Source of the DNA: Paraburkholderia sp. BL21I4N1 | Lineage (GTDB): Bacteria > Pseudomonadota > Gammaproteobacteria > Burkholderiales > Burkholderiaceae | Assembly: GCF_002973525.1 (NCBI RefSeq) | Contig: NZ_PVEN01000027.1 | Span: 1-64,000, forward strand | Length of the DNA stretch: 64,000 nt | Reading direction: 5' to 3' | Shown here: piece after piece, positions 1 to 9,003 of the stretch | Layout: every line of letters begins with the position of its first letter | Position numbering within the stretch: position 1 is the stretch's first letter | Notes under the pieces: model-generated | Told to the model about the DNA's origin: nothing | Databases searched by the model: none | The model's input: the letters and a program-made list of their open reading frames with translations, nothing else | Translations under genes and position numbers: made by a program

Positions 1-314
1 AAGAGCTCGTCCTCTGCGAGATTCTGGATTGTGTACTTCAACTCATCGCGCAAAGCCGCAAGGCTCGCCTGTGCATCTTTGAGCACATGCACCGAAAGAG
101 CATCGTCAGGTAGGTCGGCATAAATTTTCCGGATGGCATTAGCAAACGCGTCGCCATCAGCATGCGCAAAATCGACAAGGGGCAACGCGTCGCCATTTGA
201 AGGCTTTCGATAGTTCTCAAGCGCCACGACAAAGGCGGTCACACGAGAAAAACTGCGCTTCGATGGAGCGGCTCCCTCTAACAATTCCGCACCAACACTT
301 ACTCGCTTAGCCAT
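1..314 (-). CDS. caspase-like (peptidase C14 type) protein, N-terminal part
   Basis: The gene reads off the left edge, so only about 104 residues from the ATG at 314 are visible. The start reads MAKRVSVGAELLEG. It is followed by FVVALENYR, the core strand ALPLVDFAHADGDAFANAI, and VHVLKDAQAS with a helix. This matches the first half of the caspase-hemoglobinase fold (a hydrophobic strand ending in Y, then 'L.fA.nDA..f...l'). The catalytic His and Cys lie beyond the window, so activity cannot be judged. It lies about 210 bases downstream of the unknown 301-residue gene on the same strand. The stretch has lower GC than the island to its right, suggesting separate acquisition. Bacterial caspase-like proteins are often effectors in defence systems; that role is inferred here. 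Confidence 0.6.
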   Translation of the reverse strand, partial: MAKRVSVGAELLEGAAPSKRSFSRVTAFVVALENYRKPSNGDALPLVDFAHADGDAFANAIRKIYADLPDDALSVHVLKDAQASLAALRDELKYTIQNLAEDEL

Positions 315-526
315 CGTTATCCTCATCAATAAATTTACGCTCAAACGGTCAGACTTCGGTGCGTAGGTGCGTAGGCAATCCGTCGTCACATCGACGTTCG
401 AGATGTTGGAGAACTTCCTTAAATCGCCTCACTCACCATCAACAGGTCTCGTAGGGGTCAAGCATTAAGTGATTTAATGTTGTGACTCATCTACGGCCGG
501 AAGATTACATTTATCATTAATTCTAG

Positions 527-1432
527 CTATTCGACGGTCAAATAATCGCCGGGATTATTTTTGACATCGCCCGGACGCGGCCTCCGCCCCAGGTATACAA
601 ACTCCATCAACGAGTTGAATTCTTTAACATCCTCAGACTCTCCCTCTACGAAACCGACCTGCCTATAAAGCCCAATAGCACTTTCGAAGTCATAATAAAG
701 CGGGCCGTGTTGGGCGATGGCTTTAGCCACGGTCCTCACTCTTTTCGCGCATAGCTCGTACATATTCGGAGCATTTTCTACTAATTTTTTCGCTATAGCT
801 TGGCCAAATTCCTCGGCCATATCACGCGCACCCTTCTCGGATATCGAGGGCAAGGCACTTAGCTGCTCTTTACGCTCATCAAGCCATGCTAGAGCAGTCT
901 CCTCATCAAATGCTTTCAATGTCGCCAACGACAACTTGTCGATTGCTACCAAATTGGCAGGATCTTGACTGTAAAGTACGTTCAATGACAAATAACGTAC
1001 CGTTGGAGGCAAAATGGAGAACACGGAAGTAATGCGCTCATTTTCGCCGAAAGCATGGCGTCGGAAATAATCAATAAATAAATACGCATACAGATCAAAC
1101 AGGGCCAGCACCATTTCATGCACGTCCTGCTCGGATGCATTGCCTAGCGCTTCAGTATGCGTGAATTTACTGCCGACCGTATTAATCCTTTCAACAGATG
1201 AAATTAAAAAATTATCGTTATTGCTCTTTGCCGCAAGTGATTTTTTTGTCGTTGGTGAACCTAGATTAAGACGTTGGCCATCGGGCATGTCCAACAGTTT
1301 GCGAACAACGATCTCCGCATATTGTCTTATAGTGGATGCTTTTCCTCTAAGCGACCGGTCAGCGACATAGAAGGCATCGTTAAGAAGATCCTGCAACATC
1401 GCCTCATAGGCTTGGTTATTGAAATTCGGCAT
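527..1432 (-). CDS. uncharacterised 301-residue protein
   Basis: I do not recognise the family. It begins MPNFNNQAYEAML and has a helical N-terminal third. The stretch RQYAEIVVRKLLDMP resembles the 'R.yaE.iv..LL' helix of DUF4145/HEPN-like proteins, but I see no convincing R-x4-6-H catalytic pair. The rest is predicted to be helical, with no signal peptide or membrane segment. It lies 139 bases downstream of the nuclease-STAND gene and upstream of the caspase-like gene, all on the minus strand. Base composition is less GC-rich than the ICE core, like the caspase-like gene. The genetic context suggests a component of the same locus; a specific function cannot be given. Confidence 0.75.
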   Translation of the reverse strand: MPNFNNQAYEAMLQDLLNDAFYVADRSLRGKASTIRQYAEIVVRKLLDMPDGQRLNLGSPTTKKSLAAKSNNDNFLISSVERINTVGSKFTHTEALGNASEQDVHEMVLALFDLYAYLFIDYFRRHAFGENERITSVFSILPPTVRYLSLNVLYSQDPANLVAIDKLSLATLKAFDEETALAWLDERKEQLSALPSISEKGARDMAEEFGQAIAKKLVENAPNMYELCAKRVRTVAKAIAQHGPLYYDFESAIGLYRQVGFVEGESEDVKEFNSLMEFVYLGRRPRPGDVKNNPGDYLTVE

Positions 1433-1571
1433 CTATGCCCTTTGAAGTAGTCAGAAAATTTGGGCTACGCAGCAATTTTTTATCCCATGCAGCCCCCCGT
1501 GATCCTAATCACCGGTCTCGCTCGACAGCGGTTGGCCGAATCGATCGCCCATTCGATCCGGAAGAATAGCG

Positions 1572-4418
1572 CTATCCATGGCATTTCTTGTATTTCTGAC
1601 CGGAACCACAAGGGCAAGGATCATTGCGGCCGACCTTCGCCCGATGATTGCGGCGCTGTTCGACGGCCGGAAAATTTGCTCTAGACGGGAACACACGGCG
1701 CTGCTGCGGCCCGTTACCGGCGCGCAGGTCTGCTATGAGCGCCCGCTGACCATCTATCTCCTGCCGCTGCACAGCACTAAAACCACCGGCATAAGCCTCC
1801 AATCGCTGAATTTCCTGCTCGGCAGCCGAAAAGTCACGGCAGTAGCCCAGAACGACAGCGTACTGGCTGCGTATCGCGACGATACGGTCGAGCATACGGT
1901 AGTGCTCAGCGAACGGAAGCACATGCTGTTCAAGAATCTCACGTGCTCCGATGAAGTCATGTCGTGCAACAAAATCATCGGCGACATCTTGGCCAACTCG
2001 CACTGCCGAGTCCACGGCTCCCACGAGAGCATAGAACTTCATTGCGAAAAGGCGCCAAAGACCCGGGTCCACGCCGCGATCCTTCAGCAGAATCGAGCGA
2101 AGTTCAAGAGCATCGGCAAGATGCTTAACGTCATCGGTGCTGCTCGCACTGCGATCGAGTAGAGGGCGCAACTGTTGCTGAGACTTGCCGAAAATCCAAG
2201 CCTCGCTGATTCCAAGCTCATCGAGGTATCCCTGGATTACCTCTTCCACAAGGCGCTCCGCTTCTGCACCCTCCCCGAGCCGCCACAAGGCTGTGGCCGC
2301 GTTGTACTTGAATATGCGCTGATGCTGCTGCGAGTCGGGCAGGCTTTCGCCTAGTTCGGCAATGCTCGCCCGGACGCCCGGGAGGTCACGATGCTGCGCT
2401 TTCAACAGCATCCGCTTCATTCCAAGTGCCAGTTGAGTGGAGCGCGGCAATACATGCGCGCCGAGCAATTCCTCCATCCTTGCCAAGCGCTCTGGCAAAG
2501 ATGTGAGATCGCCCGACTTGAGCTTCGCGAATACCAGTCCGTCCAGCGCCCAAAAACGTTGCTCGGGGTCGACTTCGATAGAGGCGGCTGCCGTTTCCAG
2601 GCTCGCAAGGAAGACATCCCCGATTCCCATCTCATGAAACATTTCGTCGCTCGCGAACTCGATGATAGTGTCGATTTCCTTGAGCGAAATCAGAGTTCTC
2701 ACGTAGAGCGAGAAGCGCGAGGCATCTCTTTCTTTCGTGAGAGAGGCGGACAGCACGTCTCTCAAGGCGCGTCGCGCGCCAAGCGAATGCTCCGGTGACA
2801 TGAGCTCCAAATGTCGCCTTCCAAGCAGGCTCACGGCGTCATGGATCTTCAGTTGCTTGCCACCGAAAATTTCGACAATCCCAAGGGAGCGAAGCATGCG
2901 AACGACTGAAGCAATTGCTGGTTCGCTTAGCCCCAGTGATGCCGATAGCATCTCATTGACCTCCTCCAGCTTCAAAACCACATCGGCCAGACTTAGCACC
3001 GCCACGACGTCCCGAGCGCCACTTGGAAGTCCGTCAAAGGTGCGCGAGAGGATGACTTCTTGCGACGTTTCGCCTATGTTCGTCCGGCTATCCAGCGCAT
3101 CACAAAGTTGGGCCGCGTCGCCAGCGTAGTCCTGCACCGCAATTCGGGCTGCGCTCTGCACGAACAGCGGCATGCCCGCCGTCTGCTGACTGAGCCGCCC
3201 CATCGTTTCTGCACTGCCTCTCGCACCGATTGCGACAATCTCACTGGCCAGTGTGTCCATGTCCCAACCGCGAAGCGTTTCTCGGGTGATACCTAGGAGC
3301 GCTTCCAATTCCCGTGTCGAACCTGCCGGCTGACACAACAACAGGAAGCGCAAGTTGCCCGTTGCCCCGAGCGCCGCATGAATGTGGTCTGCAGGTACTT
3401 GGTGTGCGTTGTCGATCACGATGATGGGTGCGCGCCCCCGCTCTGCGAGATACACGTCCAGGCTGCGTAGTGAGTCAATGCCTGATACGCCTGGCAGTAA
3501 GACCTGCCGCAGGACATCAGGAGCTGCCCCCACAAGGCTGGCAGCCAGTTCTCGGACCAGTGAACTGGCCAATGCCGTTCCTGGCGTGTCACCGGCGTTG
3601 AAGTAGACGCAACTCTCCCTGGAGTGCGTTGCTGCCTGAGACGCCCACGACGTCTTACCTGCGCCGGAGAAGCCGCAGATGATCCGCAAGCGCGCGCTGT
3701 TGTCAATGTCAGGCTCGTCAATCTGGGGCCGATAGGAAACCAGCGGCGCAGGAAAATCTTGGAGCTGCACGAGCAACTGCTCGAACAGTTCCGGCAGTGT
3801 CTCCACCGCGAAGGCATGTCCGCCTCGCTGCATCTGACCTGTCGCGGCGGACATCACTAGCCCCGCCAGTTTCCAAACGAGCGAGTCGGGAACCAGCATT
3901 GCATGAGGTAGCGATGCTGCTTGGGCCGTACACCATTGAACGGCATCGCCAAGGTTTCGCCATGCCGGAGGCAGTGCGTCAAGATGTGCAGGAACAGGTT
4001 GACCTGGGCAGAGGAACTGGATATCGCCTTCGAGCGAGCCACTAGCAATCAATGCAGCCAAGGCGGGTCCGGGCGCCTGGTTGGCGACGATTGCGAAATG
4101 GGCAACACCTCCGCGGCGCCCGGCGACATGCTCCGCGCGAAGACGCGAAAACCGTTCAAGAGCGGAATCGATGTCGCTAGGAATGATGGGTTGCGAACGG
4201 CTCTTCACCTGCACGTAAATTCGGCGTGACGGCAGAACAATTTCAACGTCCTCATCGCGTTCAACGACCACCGAAGTCGCACCGGCCGCAGCAGCCCGGA
4301 ATAAACAGCCTACCGTGTACAGATGCTGGTACAAAAAGCCGCGGTGCACGGCAGCTATGCGTACCTCCTGAGCGGGGTCCAGGGTGGGTAGAGGTAGCTC
4401 CATCACCATGCTATTCAT
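1572..4418 (-). CDS. nuclease-STAND NTPase-SEC-C fusion, putative antiphage protein
   Basis: 948 residues. Residues about 25-110 resemble a Cap4/DUF4297-type PD-(D/E)XK nuclease: GFLYQHLY, then ERDEDVEI (E53, D55, D57), then YVQVKSR (Q70, K72). Residues about 245-480 form a STAND-type P-loop NTPase with Walker A GFSGAGKT (249-256), Walker B PIIVIDNAH (about 331-339) and a GMP motif as expected for the GxP of STAND proteins. A winged-helix-like part and a long helical, TPR-like region follow. The last 20 residues are a SEC-C zinc motif (NDPCPCGSGQKYKKC). This layout (N-terminal effector nuclease, central STAND ATPase, C-terminal repeat sensor) is that of Avs-type antiphage proteins; the terminal SEC-C motif is unusual. 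The role is inferred from domains and the neighbouring caspase-like gene. Confidence 0.8.
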   Translation of the reverse strand: MNSMVMELPLPTLDPAQEVRIAAVHRGFLYQHLYTVGCLFRAAAAGATSVVVERDEDVEIVLPSRRIYVQVKSRSQPIIPSDIDSALERFSRLRAEHVAGRRGGVAHFAIVANQAPGPALAALIASGSLEGDIQFLCPGQPVPAHLDALPPAWRNLGDAVQWCTAQAASLPHAMLVPDSLVWKLAGLVMSAATGQMQRGGHAFAVETLPELFEQLLVQLQDFPAPLVSYRPQIDEPDIDNSARLRIICGFSGAGKTSWASQAATHSRESCVYFNAGDTPGTALASSLVRELAASLVGAAPDVLRQVLLPGVSGIDSLRSLDVYLAERGRAPIIVIDNAHQVPADHIHAALGATGNLRFLLLCQPAGSTRELEALLGITRETLRGWDMDTLASEIVAIGARGSAETMGRLSQQTAGMPLFVQSAARIAVQDYAGDAAQLCDALDSRTNIGETSQEVILSRTFDGLPSGARDVVAVLSLADVVLKLEEVNEMLSASLGLSEPAIASVVRMLRSLGIVEIFGGKQLKIHDAVSLLGRRHLELMSPEHSLGARRALRDVLSASLTKERDASRFSLYVRTLISLKEIDTIIEFASDEMFHEMGIGDVFLASLETAAASIEVDPEQRFWALDGLVFAKLKSGDLTSLPERLARMEELLGAHVLPRSTQLALGMKRMLLKAQHRDLPGVRASIAELGESLPDSQQHQRIFKYNAATALWRLGEGAEAERLVEEVIQGYLDELGISEAWIFGKSQQQLRPLLDRSASSTDDVKHLADALELRSILLKDRGVDPGLWRLFAMKFYALVGAVDSAVRVGQDVADDFVARHDFIGAREILEQHVLPFAEHYRMLDRIVAIRSQYAVVLGYCRDFSAAEQEIQRLEAYAGGFSAVQRQEIDGQRALIADLRAGNGPQQRRVFPSRANFPAVEQRRNHRAKVGRNDPCPCGSGQKYKKCHG

Positions 4419-4507
4419 TTCAAATTTTTCGGAAGTATGTAGATGACTCGCATTGCGGGCGAGCTCGCGGAGCTCCGAGTCTTTGACAATGGAATCGCGA
4501 CATTCCG

Positions 4508-4618
4508 CTATCGGTAGCCCCGTGGCCTGATTACGCTCTCGACCACCGGCTCCATGAACCTTCGAGCGGGCGTCTCTTTTGCACCGCCCGAGCTTGCAAA
4601 CTTGTTCTCTCTTGCCAT
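4508..4618 (-). CDS. short ORF, 36 residues, downstream of the helicase fragment
   Basis: An ATG at 4618 follows a strong AGGAGGGGG ribosome-binding site and lies 12 bases after the helicase stop, so it would be translationally coupled to it. The product is basic (begins MARENKFASSGG, ends RPRGYR) and resembles no family I know. It ends about 90 bases upstream of the nuclease-STAND gene. It may be a real small protein or the start of a gene that decayed. The excellent Shine-Dalgarno sequence is the only positive evidence. Confidence 0.35.
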   Translation of the reverse strand: MARENKFASSGGAKETPARRFMEPVVESVIRPRGYR

Positions 4619-4630
4619 TCCCCCTCCTAC

Positions 4631-5705
4631 TTAGCCCAATATGGGGCTGGCGCTACACACAACCAGCTTCATCGATCCGCGGGTCATGGCCACATACAAG
4701 TGCTGCGCGCTCATGCCCTCCGTATTCAGCACGACCGCCACTTCCGCCTCCAGCCCTTTGAGCAGCAGCGTGCTGCCGACTGCACGCTTGGGCAACGGGC
4801 GGCCCAACAATCGGTTCTCGTCGCGCACGCGCCTGGCAGCCTCCGCAAGCGGGACGTTTCCTGCCGAAGCTCCACGCAGCGCCTTGAGCACGCCGTAAAG
4901 AATGGCGGGCCGATGCACGCGCACATTCGGCATCTCACGCAGCTCTGATAGCAGTGTTGCGGCTGCGGCGATGGACGGGGCGCGCTGGAACGCCAAGGCA
5001 CAGCTCTCCGCTACGGACGGCGGATTCCTCGCGGTACCTCGGGCCAACGACTCCAGACGTCGTGTCAGCTCTGCGACACCCACGTTGGTCATGACGCTTT
5101 GCGCCAGCGCCAGCAACTGACCCAAGGCCCCCGCAGACGCAACATCGAAACCATTGCCAAAGGCGATGAGGTCTTGCAAATCGACTGCCTCGACGGTCGA
5201 GGCCCCTGGCGTCTGGCTTGCAAAGTTCTGCTGGCTCGACCGATTACGGCTGTCCGCGATGATCAGCACACGCCCGTCGGCGGTGGGCGGCAGCGTCCGC
5301 GCGGCAGCCAGTCGCTGCGGGTGGTCGTTGGGCGGGATGGTCTGAACCCACGTCACATGTGCCGGTGGCCCTGTGCGCAGATCCACCGACTGACCAGCCA
5401 CCAACAGGCGGCGAGCCTCCAGCAGCCATTGTCCGAGTGCTTCCGCACCGGCATTGCGCCACCGCCACGGCGTGGCCAGTTCCGCCACGACCGGGAAATG
5501 CGCACACACTTGCTGCTCCCAATTGGCCAAGGCGTTGCCACCGAACCCGAAGATGCCCTGCATCGGATCGCCAAGCACGCAGGCCGGCAGAATCAGCGAG
5601 AGAAAGTAGACGAGATAGTGCTGAGGCACCGAACAATCTTGGTACTCGTCAACAATGAGGTGCGAGTAGGACGCTTTCAGGACCTCGCTGACGTGCCCGA
5701 ACCAG
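4631..5705 (-). pseudogene. UvrD-type superfamily I helicase, 3' fragment
   Basis: The frame is open from about 5705 down to the stop at 4631 (about 358 residues) and has no proper start. It carries the SF1 helicase Walker B / motif II as LIVDEYQD, then CVLGDPMQGIFGF (motif III region). Near the C-terminus are LLLKGLEAEVAVVL and HLYVAMTRG, the usual motifs V and VI. Walker A and motifs Ia are missing, so roughly the first third to half is gone. The break coincides with the start of the truncated VirB9 gene on the other strand. UvrD-like helicases of this type are often partners of OLD-family nucleases in defence loci (for example Gabija), but the partner gene is not present. Confidence 0.75.
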
Positions 5706-6431
5706 GAGACACACCTGGTTTTCGCGCCGGACGAACAGGTGGTCGGCGTCTATCTGTCTGACACGGGAAAACGGTGGCTGAACCATACCGCACTCACCAA
5801 ACGCGATGTGTTCATCGAAGCACGTTTGCCGGGACTGGACAACGCCGCCACGATCATCACGTCACGTCGCCGTTATGAACTGGAGCTGCGGTCCTCCGAT
5901 GGCGGCGAGGTCTATCACCGGGTGTCCTGGCATTACTTCGACACCGACGCGCAGATGACCGCCGGGCAGTCTTCGTCATTCGGTGTCGAATACCCGGCAA
6001 ATGTTCCGTCGACAGACGCCGCCGGGAGCGCCGCCGTCGGCACACCCGACCGATCGCCGGCACCGGGGTCCGTTGGGCGCGCCGGCAGTCCCCGGATCGA
6101 TCTCGATCATGCGAATTTCGACTATCGCGTCGAGGGCACCGCGCCATTCGCACCCGTCATCGTGTTTGATGACGGGCGCTTCACCTATCTGCAGTTTCCG
6201 CATCGTGCGGAACTGCCCGCAATTCTCGTGATGGACGAAAAGGGCGAGGCCGAAATCGCCAGCTTCGTGCCACTTGGCAACGATTTCTTTGAAGTGCAGC
6301 AGACCGCCGCATATGGGTTGCTGCTTAAGCGCGGCAAACAGGAAGTGAAGGTTTTTAACGGCAAAGGCAATGGATGCGACCTCTTCGGCTGCGACGCCGC
6401 CCGCATGAAAAACGTCTACGGGAAGTCGTGA
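5706..6431 (+). pseudogene. VirB9/TrbG-type conjugation protein, 5'-truncated
   Basis: Reading from about 5706 the frame gives ETHLVFAPDEQVV and then VYLSDTGKRW, the usual VirB9 N-terminal domain. The C-terminal domain follows, with PVIVFDDGRFTYLQF and LVMDEKGEAEIASF. VirB9 is the outer-membrane-associated ring component of type IV secretion and binds VirB10 and VirB7. The normal start and signal peptide are missing; the frame runs straight into DNA of the helicase fragment. An internal GTG near 5739 could give a shorter protein without export signal. The stop is 2 bases before the VirB10 start, so the pair was one operon. It is unlikely to be functional unless a signal peptide is supplied by the fusion. 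Confidence 0.75.
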
Positions 6432-6433
6432 TC

Positions 6434-7771
6434 ATGACCACCCCGGATAGCAACGGCCCATCGCTCACGCCCGAACCGCCGCGCCTGACCCGCATACGCC
6501 GTAATCTCGCCAGAACCTTGCTGGTTGCACTGTGCTCCGCACTACTCGCAATCGTGCTGGTTCACGCCCGCTCTCACCCGCATGAGACGGCCGCTGAACG
6601 GCGACAACGCGAACAGATCGAGGCCGATGCGCGGCAGCCCAAGGCATCACCAGACGCCCTGCGCAAGCGGCTCGAGGACCAGCGTAACCTTGCGCTCTCC
6701 CGTGCGGGCAGCGATGCCTCTCCCGCGAGTGCACCACTCGGCGGGACGCCACTTGACGGCATTCCAAAAGGAATGCCGGGTGACGACGCCGGTCCGTTGC
6801 CGTCCGGCTATCGCGTGCCCGGGCGCGATTCCGCAACCAGCGACTCCGACCGCCTCGCGTTGCAGCGGCAGATTGAAGCGATGCAGAGCCAGTCGCTTGT
6901 CGCATACGAAGACACGGGCACCGATGCCGGCAGCTCGCCTAGGCACGAATCGAACGGGATGTCGCTTGACACGCTTGCCGGCGGCCTCGCCAGAGTGTCC
7001 GCCCAACGCGCCGCCACTCCCTCAGACGCTGCAGACGACCCCGGCACCTCCACGTCCGGACCGGCACCGGTGAGCGCAGCCGGTATCACGGGCCGGCGCA
7101 ACGCCGACTGGCTCAGACAGCAGGGTCAGGGAAGCGAAGACGAAAAGCCACTCGTTCCAGTGCCTATCGATTCTCCGTTTATGGTGATGGGCGGCACCCC
7201 CATTCCGACCGTGATCCTGCAGGGTGCCAAGAGCGACATGCCTGGCACCTTCCGGGCCATGATCGATCGCGACATCTACGACACCATCGATGGCGCCTGC
7301 AAACTCATTCCGAAGGGTGCCCGTATCCTGGGACGAACCAGCAACGATGTGGCAGTCGGCCAGGATCTCATGCTGATGGCGGCCACGCGCATGATCTTCC
7401 GGCACGCCACGATGCGCCTGGACGGACTGGCGGGCAACGACCCGGATGGGGAGGCCGGCGTAAGCGCCGACGTCAACAACCACTTCTTCAAGATTTTCGG
7501 TTCAACGTTCCTGATCGCGGGCGTCGCGGCCTGGATCGGCCATAACCAGAATCAGCAGAGCGGAACAACGATCAATATCAACGGTGGTGTTTCATCCGAT
7601 CTCTCTGAGGCGGCCGCCCAGTCGCTGTCGCAGACCACCCAGACGATTCTCCAGCGCAACATGAACATCCAGCCCACGCTGATGCTTGAACCGGGTCAAC
7701 GTATCACGTTCATCACGCAGCGGGACATGATGCTGCCGCCCAATGTCACCGACGGGAGTTGCAACCGATGA
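6434..7771 (+). CDS. VirB10/TrbI-type conjugation protein
   Basis: 445 residues starting at the ATG immediately after the VirB9 stop. One N-terminal membrane segment (LLVALCSALLAIVLV, about residues 27-42) follows a short basic cytoplasmic tail. A long Ala/Pro/Asp-rich periplasmic linker runs to about residue 230. The conserved C-terminal beta-barrel domain contains GTPIPTVILQGAKSD, LIPKGARILG, NHFFKIFGSTFL and, near the end, LEPGQRITF. This bitopic protein links the inner and outer membranes in the type IV secretion channel. It overlaps the following lipoprotein gene by 4 bases. No other mating-pair genes (VirB4, VirB6, VirB8, VirB11) are in the window, so the transfer locus is incomplete here. 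Confidence 0.9.
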   Translation: MTTPDSNGPSLTPEPPRLTRIRRNLARTLLVALCSALLAIVLVHARSHPHETAAERRQREQIEADARQPKASPDALRKRLEDQRNLALSRAGSDASPASAPLGGTPLDGIPKGMPGDDAGPLPSGYRVPGRDSATSDSDRLALQRQIEAMQSQSLVAYEDTGTDAGSSPRHESNGMSLDTLAGGLARVSAQRAATPSDAADDPGTSTSGPAPVSAAGITGRRNADWLRQQGQGSEDEKPLVPVPIDSPFMVMGGTPIPTVILQGAKSDMPGTFRAMIDRDIYDTIDGACKLIPKGARILGRTSNDVAVGQDLMLMAATRMIFRHATMRLDGLAGNDPDGEAGVSADVNNHFFKIFGSTFLIAGVAAWIGHNQNQQSGTTININGGVSSDLSEAAAQSLSQTTQTILQRNMNIQPTLMLEPGQRITFITQRDMMLPPNVTDGSCNR

Positions 7772-8196
7772 AACATTTCACCTCCACCCTGTTGTCTGCC
7801 CTACTGCTCGTTGCCGGCTGCATGTTGCAGTCGGCCTGCGCCGAGCCGCCGGCAACCACAGGACCCGTCTATGACTTCGACTGGCATCTGGGCGGCGCCG
7901 CCGATGTCCAGCCTTACCAGGTGTTTGACGATGGTCAGAAGCTCTATCTGCAGTTCGACGATCCCAAACACGTGCCCGTCATTTTCGCCGACACAGCGGG
8001 CGGCCTTGTGCTCCTGCGCTGGCGTCCCGACCCGCCTTATATTGTCGTCGACCGGATGGAACCCGCGCTGGTATTCCGCACCGGCTCTTCAGAAGCTCGT
8101 GCGGTGCGCGCCTCGCCGGGCGAACCGCCACGTAGCGCACATTTTGGCATTGCCGCACCCGCGCGAACAACGCGCACAGGTACGCCCGCACCATAA
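7768..8196 (+). CDS. lipoprotein with a VirB9-like domain, T4SS-associated
   Basis: 142 residues from the ATG that overlaps the VirB10 stop (ATGA). The signal peptide MKHFTSTLLSALLLVAGC ends in a lipobox (VAGC). The mature part has YDFDWHLGGAADVQPYQVF and LYLQFDDPKHVPVIF. This 'P..VFDDG..LYLQF' pattern is also present in the upstream VirB9 fragment, suggesting a duplicated VirB9-type beta domain. The C-terminus is Pro/Thr-rich and probably disordered. By size, lipobox and position it may serve as the VirB7-like partner at the outer membrane; this is an inference. Confidence 0.7.
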   Translation: MKHFTSTLLSALLLVAGCMLQSACAEPPATTGPVYDFDWHLGGAADVQPYQVFDDGQKLYLQFDDPKHVPVIFADTAGGLVLLRWRPDPPYIVVDRMEPALVFRTGSSEARAVRASPGEPPRSAHFGIAAPARTTRTGTPAP

Positions 8197-8271
8197 CTTT
8201 CGGCGTGGCCGATGCTGTCCAGCACGGAACGCGGTGTCGCTGACTTCACCCTTGCGCGCGCGGCACGCCGC

Positions 8272-9003
8272 TTAAGTCTCTCCACGAGCGCGCTTTAACT
8301 CAAGGTATGTCCTGTTTGCCTCGGCATCGTCCGCCCGGTACGCGATGTTCTCAGCGCTGTCCCTGTCCTCTCCATTCAGACCAGGCAATGACATCAGGTG
8401 GTCGCGGAGATCACCCCTGGCAATGGGAGAGACCATCAATGGGAGCAGATACGCGTCCAGGTGCTTGCCCTGTGGATTTTCCAGTTCCCGGGTGAGTGAT
8501 TCCAGGTAATCGTCTTTCCGGGATGCATTCCAGTTAATGGCGAAACCTGCACGGTGGCAAAGTTCCGCATGGACGAGCAGCATCGTGCGACCGTTGCCGT
8601 CCAGAAAAGGATGACCCCAAGCAAAAGCGCCCATGACCATCCCCGGTTTTTCCCGAATCGCCTTTGGACTGTTGCCAGCCGACAGTCCCCATTCAATGGC
8701 ACGCTGGCATAACTCCGAAGCTTCGAACTGTATTCGCTGTCCTTTCCCGACCAGTCGTCCAACGCCGAGAGCATGGCGATCCTGACCCGCCCACGGGTAA
8801 AACTCACTGAACAGGATCCGGTGAACCTCAAGGAAGTGCACGTACGTAATCGAACCCTCGATGGCGTGAAGATACGCCAATGCCGCCTCGAGGTTCGACT
8901 CAAAGAATCCGTGTTCTATGTACCTGAGTTCATCCAGATCCTTGATGCCGTCAACGTTACGCAGGTAACCCCTGGTTTCGTAGTCCCCGAACGGGTCGAA
9001 CAC
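8272..9003 (-). CDS. Fic-domain protein (probable AMPylating toxin)
   Basis: 243 residues. The Fic motif is complete: HPFLDGNGRT, with catalytic His and the phosphate-binding DGNGR, preceded by the helical core and the flap-side sequence YPWAGQDRHALGV. No inhibitory (S/T)xxxE(G/N) helix is evident at the N-terminus, so inhibition would have to come from elsewhere. The GTG start at 9003 has GGGAG a few bases upstream and lies 47 bases inside the end of the antitoxin-like gene, so the two are co-translated. Fic enzymes transfer AMP or related groups to target proteins such as gyrase, topoisomerase IV or elongation factor Tu. The target here is unknown. Confidence 0.88.
   Translation of the reverse strand: MFDPFGDYETRGYLRNVDGIKDLDELRYIEHGFFESNLEAALAYLHAIEGSITYVHFLEVHRILFSEFYPWAGQDRHALGVGRLVGKGQRIQFEASELCQRAIEWGLSAGNSPKAIREKPGMVMGAFAWGHPFLDGNGRTMLLVHAELCHRAGFAINWNASRKDDYLESLTRELENPQGKHLDAYLLPLMVSPIARGDLRDHLMSLPGLNGEDRDSAENIAYRADDAEANRTYLELKRARGET

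Noticed and set aside
1578..4229. Several open frames of 70-190 codons on the plus strand opposite the nuclease-STAND gene
   Set aside because: They lie wholly opposite a long gene with clear domains; no ribosome-binding sites or domains of their own.
5099..5761. 220-codon plus-strand frame crossing the helicase/VirB9 junction
   Set aside because: Low-complexity Arg/Gln/Ala-rich translation opposite the helicase; its last part is out of frame with VirB9.
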